This document shows, in pieces, positions 24,786 to 32,938 of a DNA stretch of 64,000 bases (within the stretch, counting starts at the first letter, position 1; each line of letters begins with the position of its first letter). This DNA is from Bacillus_BA fengqiuensis. GTDB lineage: Bacteria; Bacillota; Bacilli; Bacillales; Bacillaceae_H. The notes beneath the pieces were generated by a model. It searched no databases. It was not told the origin of the DNA and saw nothing but the letters and a program-made list of their open reading frames with translations. The stretch is from NCBI GenBank assembly GCA_030813035.1, contig JAUSTV010000006.1; one strand, given 5' to 3'. The translations under genes were made by a program, and so were the position numbers.

Positions 24786-25061
24786 CTACTGTAAAGCTTC
24801 CTGTAATTGATGCTCACATTGAGAAAGGGAACTTTCGCATTTTGTCAAAAATTCTTGATCTGCACCAGTCGCAATGTTAGCTTTGGCATTTTCGAGCTGA
24901 GTTTTAGCAATGTTGACAGCATTTTGGGCATGTTGAAGAAATTCCGGATCCATTGTAATCGTGGCGGAACCGACCACTTTTTGAGCGGTTTGGACCAAGA
25001 CCTCTACTTGCTGTAAATCGTTATATCCTGTTGTTACTTCTTGATTTGGTAATCTGTCCAT
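24786..25061 (-). CDS. DUF2564-like small helical protein, 91 aa
   Basis: A hydrophilic protein of two long helices with many Gln, Ala and Glu residues. Pattern (YNDLQQVEVLVQTAQKVVG) and size fit the DUF2564 family of spore formers. ATG 25061 has GGAGGTG 5 nt upstream on the reverse strand. Function unknown. Confidence 0.7.
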   Translation of the reverse strand: MDRLPNQEVTTGYNDLQQVEVLVQTAQKVVGSATITMDPEFLQHAQNAVNIAKTQLENAKANIATGADQEFLTKCESSLSQCEHQLQEALQ

Positions 25062-25113
25062 ATAAACACCTCCATAGTCATAGGGTGTTTTATTGAACCT
25101 AAAAATATTCGAA

Positions 25114-25162
25114 CATAAATGAAGGGACACGAATAAAGAACATTCGTGTCCCTTCATTTATG
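25114..25162. repeat. Long hairpin, 21-bp arms
   Basis: Arms 25114-25134 and 25142-25162 are exact complements around a 7-nt loop. First of four hairpins in a row between the DUF2564 gene and cspD. Confidence 0.85.
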
Positions 25163-25210
25163 CCTAAGCAAGCAGCGAACTCCCTTACGGGTTCTCGCTG
25201 CTTGCTTAGG
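25163..25210. repeat. Long hairpin, 16-bp arms
   Basis: CCTAAGCAAGCAGCGA pairs with its complement at 25195-25210; the loop holds a small CCC/GGG stem. It begins one base after the previous hairpin. Confidence 0.85.
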
Positions 25211-25254
25211 TAAAAGTTTTCTGAGCTATTTCAAAGGAAGATTGTCGAAAAGCG

Positions 25255-25301
25255 TTAGGGACAGCTGAGAAGGAGCCGTACTCCTTTTCAGCTGTCCCTA
25301 A
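25255..25301. repeat. Long hairpin, 21-bp arms
   Basis: Arms 25255-25275 and 25281-25301 pair with one G-U, around a 5-nt loop. No T-run follows. Confidence 0.85.
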
Positions 25302-25307
25302 AATTAG

Positions 25308-25336
25308 AAAACCTCCTGTGAGGACAGGAGGTTTTC
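25308..25336 (-). terminator. Terminator of cspD
   Basis: AAAACCTCCTGT pairs with ACAGGAGGTTTT around a 4-nt loop; the reverse strand reads a T-run after the stem. It lies 25 nt past the cspD stop. Confidence 0.85.
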
Positions 25337-25360
25337 GTTATATCAATGCACGAGTTGTTA

Positions 25361-25561
25361 TTATAATTTTACAACGTTAGCAGCTTGAGGTCCGCGGTTT
25401 CCTTCTACAATTTCAAAAGAAACTTCTTGGCCTTCTTCTAAGCTTTTGAAGCCTTCGCCTTGAATGGCAGTGAAGTGTACAAATACATCGTCGCCGCCTT
25501 CAACTTCGATAAAACCGTAACCTTTTTCGTTGTTGAACCATTTTACTTTACCGTTTTGCAT
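25361..25561 (-). CDS. cspD: Cold shock protein
   Basis: A 66-aa single OB-fold protein with the RNP motifs KGYGFIEV and DVFVHF. It binds single-stranded RNA and DNA and melts mRNA structure. Of the B. subtilis paralogues it looks nearest to CspD, but CspB/CspC-type cannot be excluded. ATG 25561 is preceded by AGGAGGA. The leader is about 140 nt, as usual for cold-shock mRNAs. Confidence 0.9.
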   Translation of the reverse strand: MQNGKVKWFNNEKGYGFIEVEGGDDVFVHFTAIQGEGFKSLEEGQEVSFEIVEGNRGPQAANVVKL

Positions 25562-25710
25562 ATTCCTGAATCCTCCTAAATACTTCGCAGTTCTGGATGA
25601 ACCGCTTACAAACTGTATTATCAACTAGCAGAGTGTACAGTGAATAAGTCGTTCATGAAGCAATCATCGAATTGTATATTCACATAATATTCAGCTAGAT
25701 GATTGTCTTA

Positions 25711-25740
25711 AATATACAACAATCATTATGAAAGCGTCAA
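25711..25740 (-). promoter_or_regulatory. Promoter of cspD
   Basis: On the reverse strand TTGACG (25735-25740) and TATATT (25711-25716) are 18 nt apart. The start near 25704 gives a leader of about 143 nt. Confidence 0.6.
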
Positions 25741-25913
25741 GGCAAAAAAAACCTTTTTTAAGGGAACTAATGAAACAGTCCGAATTATATGTGAACGATT
25801 TATAATCAGTCATATTTCACATTTTTTCAATAAACCCCTTTACGAAAAATAGAAGGTATTTCATAGAAAAATGGTGAATACTTTAAGTAGAAGCTCAAGA
25901 GGAGTTGATTGAC

Positions 25914-26195
25914 ATGTTTCGTGGTAAAATGGGAGATCAGGAAATTCTTATTTTGTTTTCTTCTGCCATTTCTAAGTCATTTAAAGAAGAAAAAGATAGT
26001 GTTTATAAGCAAATTTTATCTGTTGGTGAACGCATCTTATCCTTTGAAGATGGAACAAGCTTTACAGTAGCCGAACCTAATCGTTTAATTGTAGCGGAAG
26101 TGAAAAAACATGATTTGGTCACTGTATTTATCCAGCATATTATTGAAAAACCGTTTATGTATGATGCATCAAGAGAAGAGGACCAGGCGGGATAA
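25914..26195 (+). CDS. Hypothetical protein, 93 aa
   Basis: A small soluble protein with a beta-rich centre (RILSFEDGTSFTVAEPNRLI) and no membrane segment. ATG 25914 follows GAGGAG by 9 nt. A dispersed hairpin element follows. The family is not recognised. Confidence 0.6.
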   Translation: MFRGKMGDQEILILFSSAISKSFKEEKDSVYKQILSVGERILSFEDGTSFTVAEPNRLIVAEVKKHDLVTVFIQHIIEKPFMYDASREEDQAG

Positions 26196-26215
26196 ATCAT
26201 AAAAACTGATTTTTG

Positions 26216-26323
26216 CTGAAAGGCCTCGTCATATAATCCCGTGATTACTGGGTTTTCATGACGAGGCCTTTCAGGAGTGTGACCCAAAAGAACTGTATTT
26301 TTACCTTTTGGGTCATACTCTTT
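26216..26323 (-). repeat. Dispersed double-hairpin element, copy 1
   Basis: Hairpin one: CTGAAAGGCCTCGTCAT pairs with ATGACGAGGCCTTTCAG. Hairpin two: GAGTGTGACCCAAAAG pairs with CTTTTGGGTCATACTC. The reverse strand of this unit resembles 39716-39806 closely. It lies between converging genes and probably also terminates them. Confidence 0.75.
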
Positions 26324-26325
26324 CA

Positions 26326-27543
26326 TTAAAAGAACATACCAGCGATCGTAGCACTCAATAAGTTAGCAAGCGTACCTGCAATGATAGCCCGAATACCCAG
26401 CTTGGCAATGTCATTGCGGCGTTCTGGAGCCATTCCCCCGAGACCTCCAAGTAAAATGGCAAAAGATGAAATGTTCGCAAATCCACAAAGGGCAAAAGTA
26501 ATGATGGCCACTGTTTTATCAGAAAGCATATCCATTTGCGGAGCAAAAGTAGAATATGCTACAAACTCATTTAATATAAGTTTCTGACCAATGAAGCTCC
26601 CGGCAGTTACAGCTTCACTCCAAGGAACCCCAATTAAAAAAGCCACAGGAGCGAATACATAACCAAGAATTCGGTCTAATGTCATATTGTCTACATTAAA
26701 CCAGTGACCAATCCCCTCCAGCATACCATTCAATAATGAAATAAGTGCAATGAAAGCAAGAAGCATGGCCCCTACATTTAGCGCAAGCTGCAATCCATCA
26801 GACGCCCCGCGAGCGGCAGCATCGACTACGTTCGCTACCTCTTTGTCTTTTTGAAACGTAACATCTTCTTTTTCCATTGCCTTTTCTGTTTCCGGGAAAA
26901 TTAATTTAGCCATTGCCAGTCCAGCCGGAGCGGACATAAGGCTGGCAGCCAGTAAGTATTCAATTGGTACGCCTAAAGCCGCATATCCAAATAAAGTAGA
27001 CCCTGATACAGAAGCAAGTCCTCCAACCATTACGGCAAAGAGCTGGGAGTTCGTTAGGCGACTAATATAAGGTCGAATCAAAAGAGGGGCTTCTGTTTGT
27101 CCAAGAAAGATGTTAGCGGCAGCAGACAGAGATTCTGCTTGTTTTGTACCGAGAAGCTTTGCTAATCCGCCGCCGATAAAACGAATAACGATTTGCATGA
27201 TTCCAAGGTAATAAAGAACAGAAATCAATGAAGATAAGAAAATGATAATGGTTAATACTTGAAAGGCAAAAATAAAACCTGTTGGTTGTGCTGCATCTCC
27301 AAGGTTACCGAATAAAAATTGTACTCCATCACGGGAATAGTTCATAACATTCGATATTTTCTCCGTAACCACTTCGACAGCTTTACGACCTGGACTCCAT
27401 TTTAAAACAATGAAAGCAAAGAGGAGCTGTAAGGCGAGCCCACCCAAAACCGTTTGTAGTCGTATTGCTTTCTTGTTATTAGAAAGAATAAATGCTACAG
27501 CGAATATGAATACAATACCAAGCAATCCCCAAATAAAATTCAT
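26326..27543 (-). CDS. Concentrative nucleoside transporter (NupC/CNT family)
   Basis: A 405-aa inner-membrane cation-nucleoside symporter. Family motifs are present: GQTEAPLLIRPYI in the first half and ALCGFANISSFAILLGGLG in the second. It imports nucleosides for salvage. B. subtilis has three such proteins (NupC, NupG, YutK) and I cannot tell which is the ortholog. ATG 27543 has AAGGTGG 6 nt upstream. It is monocistronic. Confidence 0.92.
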   Translation of the reverse strand: MNFIWGLLGIVFIFAVAFILSNNKKAIRLQTVLGGLALQLLFAFIVLKWSPGRKAVEVVTEKISNVMNYSRDGVQFLFGNLGDAAQPTGFIFAFQVLTIIIFLSSLISVLYYLGIMQIVIRFIGGGLAKLLGTKQAESLSAAANIFLGQTEAPLLIRPYISRLTNSQLFAVMVGGLASVSGSTLFGYAALGVPIEYLLAASLMSAPAGLAMAKLIFPETEKAMEKEDVTFQKDKEVANVVDAAARGASDGLQLALNVGAMLLAFIALISLLNGMLEGIGHWFNVDNMTLDRILGYVFAPVAFLIGVPWSEAVTAGSFIGQKLILNEFVAYSTFAPQMDMLSDKTVAIITFALCGFANISSFAILLGGLGGMAPERRNDIAKLGIRAIIAGTLANLLSATIAGMFF

Positions 27544-27900
27544 AGTATACCACCTTTTAATTAATATAGTTTAGATATCATTTTTTGTTGTCAGACATCT
27601 AACATCTCTTGTAGTAATATATCGTTTTTTGTCGAAAAATTAAAGGGAAATTTTTCTCCCATACCGTGTTTATTATTTCCAATCGTTGTGCTTTCATTGA
27701 TAAAATTTCTAAATTATTATTAGTCAAGTTCTTTCCCTCATGTGAAGTGCGGGATATTTTAACAAAGCAAGAGGATTAATGGAATGTGAATAAAAAATGT
27801 TACTGAAAAAAACATCGAAGCCCAATGAAGTAGCTGCAAAAAAATAAGTACGCTTCATATATATTTAGAGAAGATGCAGGACAGAAAGGGGACGTATTTA
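27544..27900. other. Intergenic region between divergent genes
   Basis: AT-rich spacer that must hold the promoters of the nucleoside transporter (reverse) and the S66 peptidase (forward). No strong hairpin, tRNA or reading frame with good signals is seen. A TTAATTAA-rich stretch near 27560 may be part of the transporter's control region. Confidence 0.4.
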
Positions 27901-28824
27901 TTGACAGTCAGGCCGGAAAGATTACAAAAAGGGGATACGGTAGGGGTGATTGCGCCTGCAAGTCCTCCTGATATGGAAAAGTTGAAGCATGCCATTCCTT
28001 TTTTAGAAGAGCTTGGATTAAACGTGAAGGTCGGAAAGCATGTGGCCTCCCTAAATGGTTATCTAGCGGGAAAAGATGAAGAGCGCATCGAAGATTTGCA
28101 TAAAATGTTCGCTGATAAAGAGATCAAAGCCATTATCTGTGCCCGGGGCGGATTCGGAACAGCAAGAATCGCAGACCGGTTAAATTATGATCTGATCAAA
28201 AACAATCCTAAAATTTTCTGGGGATACAGTGATATTACCTTTTTACATACGGCCATCTATCAAAAAACAGGATTGGTGACATTCCATGGTCCCATGTTGA
28301 GTTCTGATATTGGCGTAGAGGAGGTACATGATTTAACGAAAGAATCATTTAAGCAATTGTTTTCCCCTGAACCAATCAAGTACACAGAAGCCATCTCTCC
28401 TCTGGAAATTATGAATGAGGGAAAGGCTGAAGGAGAAATTGTCGGCGGCAATTTATCGTTGCTTGTGAGTACGCTCGGAACATCTTTTGAAATAGATACA
28501 AAAGAGAAGATTTTATTTATCGAAGAAATTGATGAAGAGCCTTATCAAGTGGACCGAATGTTGAATCAGTTGAAAATGGCGGGGAAATTGGCAGATGCAG
28601 TAGGCATTCTTGTATGTGATTTTAACAACTGCGTACCGAAGGAAGGAAAGGATTCATGGACGCTTGATCATGTATTAGAAGATTATCTCAGGTCGATTTT
28701 AAAGCCAACGATGAAAGGCTTTAAAATCGGACATTGCTCTCCTAATATCGCCATTCCAATAGGTGTAAAAGGAACGATTGATACAGACTTAAAAATATTT
28801 ACGGCAGAAGCGGGCATCAAATAG
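27901..28824 (+). CDS. LD-carboxypeptidase, S66 family
   Basis: A 307-aa serine peptidase related to LdcA and B. subtilis YkfA. It cleaves L,D (or murein tripeptide) bonds during cell-wall peptide recycling. The nucleophile Ser is expected in WGYSDIT, the Glu in IEEIDEEPY and the His in IGHCSPN. CARGGFG precedes the nucleophile as in the family. TTG 27901 is preferred, with GGGG 9 nt upstream. It stands alone, without the ykfB epimerase. Confidence 0.85.
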   Translation: MTVRPERLQKGDTVGVIAPASPPDMEKLKHAIPFLEELGLNVKVGKHVASLNGYLAGKDEERIEDLHKMFADKEIKAIICARGGFGTARIADRLNYDLIKNNPKIFWGYSDITFLHTAIYQKTGLVTFHGPMLSSDIGVEEVHDLTKESFKQLFSPEPIKYTEAISPLEIMNEGKAEGEIVGGNLSLLVSTLGTSFEIDTKEKILFIEEIDEEPYQVDRMLNQLKMAGKLADAVGILVCDFNNCVPKEGKDSWTLDHVLEDYLRSILKPTMKGFKIGHCSPNIAIPIGVKGTIDTDLKIFTAEAGIK

Positions 28825-28865
28825 TCGTTACAATGAGAGCGGGAGTCGTATCTCGTAAAGCAGGA

Positions 28866-28909
28866 ATAAAAATGGGCCAAAAGATTGCCCTTTTGGCCCG
28901 GCTTTATTG
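28866..28909. terminator. Bidirectional terminator
   Basis: GGGCCAAAAG pairs with CTTTTGGCCC, with AT-rich flanks extending the stem. It lies between two converging genes. Confidence 0.75.
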
Positions 28910-28921
28910 TTCTTATTATTT

Positions 28922-30553
28922 TCATTGCTTATTAAAAGGCAGCAGCACTTCGACAATGGTTCCTTCATTCTTTTTGCTTTCAAATTGAATCCGGCCCTTG
29001 TGCGATTCAAGGATCCGGTAACTAACTGTCAAACCAAGGCCTGTCCCTTTTTCTTTAGAAGAGTAAAAAGGTTCTCCTAAATGTTTCATTCGTTCTTCAG
29101 AAATGCCGCACCCGTTATCTTCCACTTTTACTGAAACATATTGCGAGTCTTTTATATCCAAAACAACGTGTACATTTTGAGAAGACGCTTCAATGGAGTT
29201 TTTAATGATATTGATAAACAATTGTTTCAATTGGTTCGGTTCGCATTCGATGAGAGGCAGTCCCTGTTTTACTTCAAGCGACATTTCAACACTATAAAGG
29301 TTTGCCTGTGATTCCAAAAGGGACATAACGGATTTTATAATATGAGATAAATCCGATTGTTTGAACACCAGCTTCTGAGGTTTGGCCAACATTAAAAATT
29401 CACTGACAATTTCGTTGATTCGATCCAGTTCTTCTAACATGACTTTATAATACATTTGTCTCGTTGGATCATCGCCTTCCATTAATTGCACGAATCCTTT
29501 TAGAGAAGTGAGCGGATTCCGTATTTCGTGTGCCACACTTGCGGCGAGTTCTCCTACAACCGATAATTTTTCGGTTCTTTTTAATCGTTCTTCCGTTTCT
29601 TTCATCTGCGTAATGTCTTTTGCATAGCCGATGACGCCCACAATTTGATTATCGATCACCATTGGAACCATAGCACAAGCTAAAATAAGGTGTTTGCCGT
29701 CGGTCCGAATAATTTCAACTTCTTCATTATTTTGCGCTTTTCCGGTTCGAATCACTTCACGGAAAACGTCGATTACTTGCTTCCGGTCTTTTTCTGTCAC
29801 AAATTCCAAAATGGATTTTCCCATATAGGCGTCTCTTGATTGACCTGTAATCCTTTCAAATTGAGGGTTCATATTGGTCAAATTTCCATGCAAATCTACC
29901 ATATACACCAGTTCAGGGTTATAGTCGAATAAAGACCGATAGCGCTGTTGATTTTTAGACAGCTTCCTCTCAATCATGATTCGTTCCGTAATATCTCTTC
30001 CGATAACCACAAGTCCTTTGCGGCTTCCGTCTTTATTAAATAGAGGAACTTTAATTGTATCGAATGTTTTTTCTCCACCTTCAGGCAATGGAATGGTTTC
30101 TGCCGTTCGGGTGATTTTTCGAGCTTTCCATGTCTCTTCGTCTGAACTTTCACAATAAAGTAAAGCCTCATGATAAAAGTCTGTATACTCGGCAAGCTCT
30201 GAATCTTTTTTACCTTTATACGCTACATTTTCCAGCTGGAACAGCTTCAAGCCAAAATCATTCGCTTCAATCCAGCGGCCTTCTCCATCTTTAAAATTGA
30301 CGAAATCGACCATCGAATTAATGAGGGTATGGAGCTTTTCTTTCTCTCTTTGGACGGTTTGAAACTCTTCTTTCTTGATAATAAGATAGTAAATAAAGAT
30401 GCTTGATAATATGATGAAAATGATGGCTTTTATTTTTTGCCACATTAAAAGAAGACCGATATCATTGCGTACTAGAAGCACTAAATCGTCTGTAAGAAAA
30501 ACCCACGCGACGCTGAAGAGAATATAAATTAACAATATGTTCTTTTTTGACAT
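28922..30553 (-). CDS. Two-PAS membrane histidine kinase (sporulation-kinase type)
   Basis: A 543-aa sensor kinase: two membrane segments near the N-terminus (about 7-22 and 42-60), PAS domains at about 75-190 and 200-320, H-box VAHEIRNPLTSLKGF with phospho-His near 345, N-box NIIKNSIEAS, G1 DNGCGIS and G2 GTGLGLTVS. No response regulator is adjacent, as for the KinA-E kinases that feed Spo0F. KinE-like in layout; exact ortholog uncertain. GAGGGTG precedes the ATG. Confidence 0.88.
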   Translation of the reverse strand: MSKKNILLIYILFSVAWVFLTDDLVLLVRNDIGLLLMWQKIKAIIFIILSSIFIYYLIIKKEEFQTVQREKEKLHTLINSMVDFVNFKDGEGRWIEANDFGLKLFQLENVAYKGKKDSELAEYTDFYHEALLYCESSDEETWKARKITRTAETIPLPEGGEKTFDTIKVPLFNKDGSRKGLVVIGRDITERIMIERKLSKNQQRYRSLFDYNPELVYMVDLHGNLTNMNPQFERITGQSRDAYMGKSILEFVTEKDRKQVIDVFREVIRTGKAQNNEEVEIIRTDGKHLILACAMVPMVIDNQIVGVIGYAKDITQMKETEERLKRTEKLSVVGELAASVAHEIRNPLTSLKGFVQLMEGDDPTRQMYYKVMLEELDRINEIVSEFLMLAKPQKLVFKQSDLSHIIKSVMSLLESQANLYSVEMSLEVKQGLPLIECEPNQLKQLFINIIKNSIEASSQNVHVVLDIKDSQYVSVKVEDNGCGISEERMKHLGEPFYSSKEKGTGLGLTVSYRILESHKGRIQFESKKNEGTIVEVLLPFNKQ

Positions 30554-30832
30554 GTTTCACCCTCGTTTACTAAATATCCATATTGTCCATTTTACTAGCT
30601 TTTGAAATAAAAGAAACGAAAAATAATGAAGAAAATAATATTTAAGATATAGCATTTGTAATTGATCGTTTTTTAAGCAGTTTTATATAACTTGCAAGGA
30701 CCAAAAGACCATAAACGGGATGAAAAGCAGTATCATATTAAAAAGTCCGGAGAGAGTCATAACAGGGCTTTGATGAAGAAAATGGTTGACGCTTTTTAAA
30801 ATGATGGTAAATTATGGAGAGGGGTGGTGTAG

Positions 30833-32518
30833 ATGGAAAATCAAAATCAGCTGGAAGAAAAAGTGCAGCATTTGGAAAAGGAAGTCGATGTACTCAAACT
30901 TAGAATTCATCAATTAGAGAGCCGTATATATGCAGGGAATGAACAAGGTATTCAACAAGAGGTAAAATCAAACATCAAACCCGAAAAAGCTGTCGTCAGC
31001 AGAGTACCTAAGAAAAGCCAGATTAATCCCCGCGAAAGAAGAAACGAAGATGAAGTGCCCATTGATTGGGAAAAACTCTTGCTTCAAGTGTGGATGCCCC
31101 GCCTGTTTATTTTTGTGCTTATTATAGGTGTACTGTGGGGATTTAAAGCCGCTTCGGATTATGGCATCATTAATGAACCGGTTAAAATCGCTCTTGGTTT
31201 TATGGCATCGGGTCTGCTTTTATATGTTGGTCATAAGCAGATGAAGCAGGACCGGAGGAAGTTTGGCCATGTCTTATTGGGCGGAGCCATTCCGCTGCTC
31301 ATGCTCACGACATTCGCGATGCACTCGCTATATGGAATGGCGGGGCCTGCTGTTGCTTTTGTATTGAATGTATTGTGGATTATGCTTGGTCTGGTTTTAA
31401 CGAAAGCATATGAATCTGAAGCATTGGGAATCATCAGTATGGTTGGCGGTGTACTCGTTCCTTTCTTAATCGAGAGCGAAACACCTAATCCGTATGTTTT
31501 TTTAGCGTATGAAACACTCTTGTATGTGTGGTTTTTAGCTCTCGCTGTTCGATTCAATTATAGGAAAATCTATTATGGCTCTTCTATTTTGTTGAATATG
31601 GCGTTGTTCTTCTTTTACAGTTTTACAGGAGGCTTTATACGGGGATATTTTGTTGCTGTTCCCATCATCATTCAATATGTCCTGATCTTGTATTATTTTG
31701 TCAAAACAAACAAACAAGTATTGGCACAAGCCAACACGTTGCTGACCAGTTTGTTTATCACGTATGCATGGGTGAATGGGACATTTACAGAGGGATATAT
31801 TACGCTTTTCTTATTAGCATTCATATTGATTTATGCAGCCCTTTCTCATAAAAGGAAAAGTGATTGTGAAAAGGTACCGATGTTCCACATCCATTTCATT
31901 GTTTTAACCGCGTTTCTCATTATTCATGCAGTAGATGAACAGTTCACCACAAGTTTATTATTAATACAGGGAACAGCGGCCTATTATTCTGTGTTCAAAT
32001 ACCCGAGCGTATTGAAGAAAGTGATTTCTTTGTTTATTTACGCTGCTGCAGGAGTGATGGTATTAGTTGAAGGAGTCATTTACGAAGCTTTTTCAATGGA
32101 GACGCTTGATTGGCTCGTGTTGCTGGTTACATTTGGGGTAGGAGCGAAACTTATATACAAACACGAAAAGATAAAGCGAGATTTTTTTGTCACCGTCAGC
32201 AGCGCTGTATTTACACTTCTGTTTCTTATCTTTACAACCCAATTCACATTAGCTTGCATCCATCATATGAGTGATGACAGCCAGCGTTTGATCTTGACGT
32301 TTGTATGGCTTTTGTTGTCCCTTTCTTCGATTGGAGCGGGAGTGATAAAAGAAAACAAACAAGCAAAATATATTGGGGTAGTGCTTCTGATTCTTACATT
32401 GTTAAAACTGGTGTTTTTGGATATTCCATACATCCCGCTGTTTATCCGGGCTATTTTATTTATTGCGCTGGGGTTTGCAGGGTTGATGGTTTCAAGGGTT
32501 TTTTACAAAAATAAATAG
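30833..32518 (+). CDS. DUF2339 polytopic membrane protein
   Basis: A 561-aa protein: N-terminal coiled coil (about 1-35), a charged linker, then about 14 membrane helices from residue 88 on. Layout and the FIFVLIIGVLWGFKAASDYG start of the membrane part fit DUF2339. Function unknown; some relatives are linked to envelope assembly. Ribosome binding site GGAGAGGGGTGG. Confidence 0.8.
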   Translation: MENQNQLEEKVQHLEKEVDVLKLRIHQLESRIYAGNEQGIQQEVKSNIKPEKAVVSRVPKKSQINPRERRNEDEVPIDWEKLLLQVWMPRLFIFVLIIGVLWGFKAASDYGIINEPVKIALGFMASGLLLYVGHKQMKQDRRKFGHVLLGGAIPLLMLTTFAMHSLYGMAGPAVAFVLNVLWIMLGLVLTKAYESEALGIISMVGGVLVPFLIESETPNPYVFLAYETLLYVWFLALAVRFNYRKIYYGSSILLNMALFFFYSFTGGFIRGYFVAVPIIIQYVLILYYFVKTNKQVLAQANTLLTSLFITYAWVNGTFTEGYITLFLLAFILIYAALSHKRKSDCEKVPMFHIHFIVLTAFLIIHAVDEQFTTSLLLIQGTAAYYSVFKYPSVLKKVISLFIYAAAGVMVLVEGVIYEAFSMETLDWLVLLVTFGVGAKLIYKHEKIKRDFFVTVSSAVFTLLFLIFTTQFTLACIHHMSDDSQRLILTFVWLLLSLSSIGAGVIKENKQAKYIGVVLLILTLLKLVFLDIPYIPLFIRAILFIALGFAGLMVSRVFYKNK

Positions 32519-32527
32519 AAGCATGTA

Positions 32528-32557
32528 AGAGAAAAGCCCGGGCTTTTCTCTTTTTTT
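32528..32557 (+). terminator. Terminator after the DUF2339 gene
   Basis: GAGAAAAGCCC pairs with GGGCTTTTCTC, then seven Ts. Confidence 0.9.
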
Positions 32558-32618
32558 ATTCAACGATTACAGTAACGATCCCCAGTACTTCATCAAGGAA
32601 AATTACATAAGTTAAAGG

Positions 32619-32670
32619 GCACTTTTTGGTACCTGTATTACTTGCAGGTACCTACATTACCTGAAAGTGC
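32619..32670. repeat. Nested palindrome built on GGTACC
   Basis: GGTACCTG (32628-32635) pairs with CAGGTACC (32645-32652), inside GCACTTT/AAAGTGC (32619-32625, 32664-32670). With the GTAC-rich site at 32797 it may form a multi-site operator for the MFS gene, or it may be a decayed gene on the other strand. Confidence 0.6.
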
Positions 32671-32796
32671 GTACTTCTCATAGAGTTGGATATGAGTCAT
32701 AATGACAATCAGTTGGTGATTCGGCGACATGTAAAGGTTCATATCGTCGTACCGAGCATCGACTACGTAGGTTACCGAAAAGTACCTATCTCACAA

Positions 32797-32821
32797 AAAA
32801 GTACGTACTTTTCAATATAAT
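32797..32821 (+). promoter_or_regulatory. Palindromic operator overlapping the MFS promoter
   Basis: AAAAGTACGTACTTTT (32797-32812) is a perfect palindrome just upstream of the -10 box TATAAT (32816-32821), with a further AAAAGTACC half site at 32779. Such GTAC sites fit HxlR/MarR-type redox or drug regulators that block exporter genes. No regulator gene is adjacent. Confidence 0.6.
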
Positions 32822-32938
32822 TTGTATCATTCATAATCACATTCATGGTCGTTGGTTAGTGAATATGTAAAGGCGCCTGATCTAATCAGCGGCGGGATGG
32901 CGATGAAGAGAACACATGATGTTAAGGAGGAATTTTCA

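Noticed and set aside
25114..25336. CRISPR array
   Set aside because: The repeats are unlike each other, each is a self-complementary hairpin, and there are no regular spacers.
26003..26326. 107-codon reverse frame, and the similar forward frame 39702-39956
   Set aside because: Both translate the dispersed hairpin element; their likeness is due to the repeat, not to a protein family.
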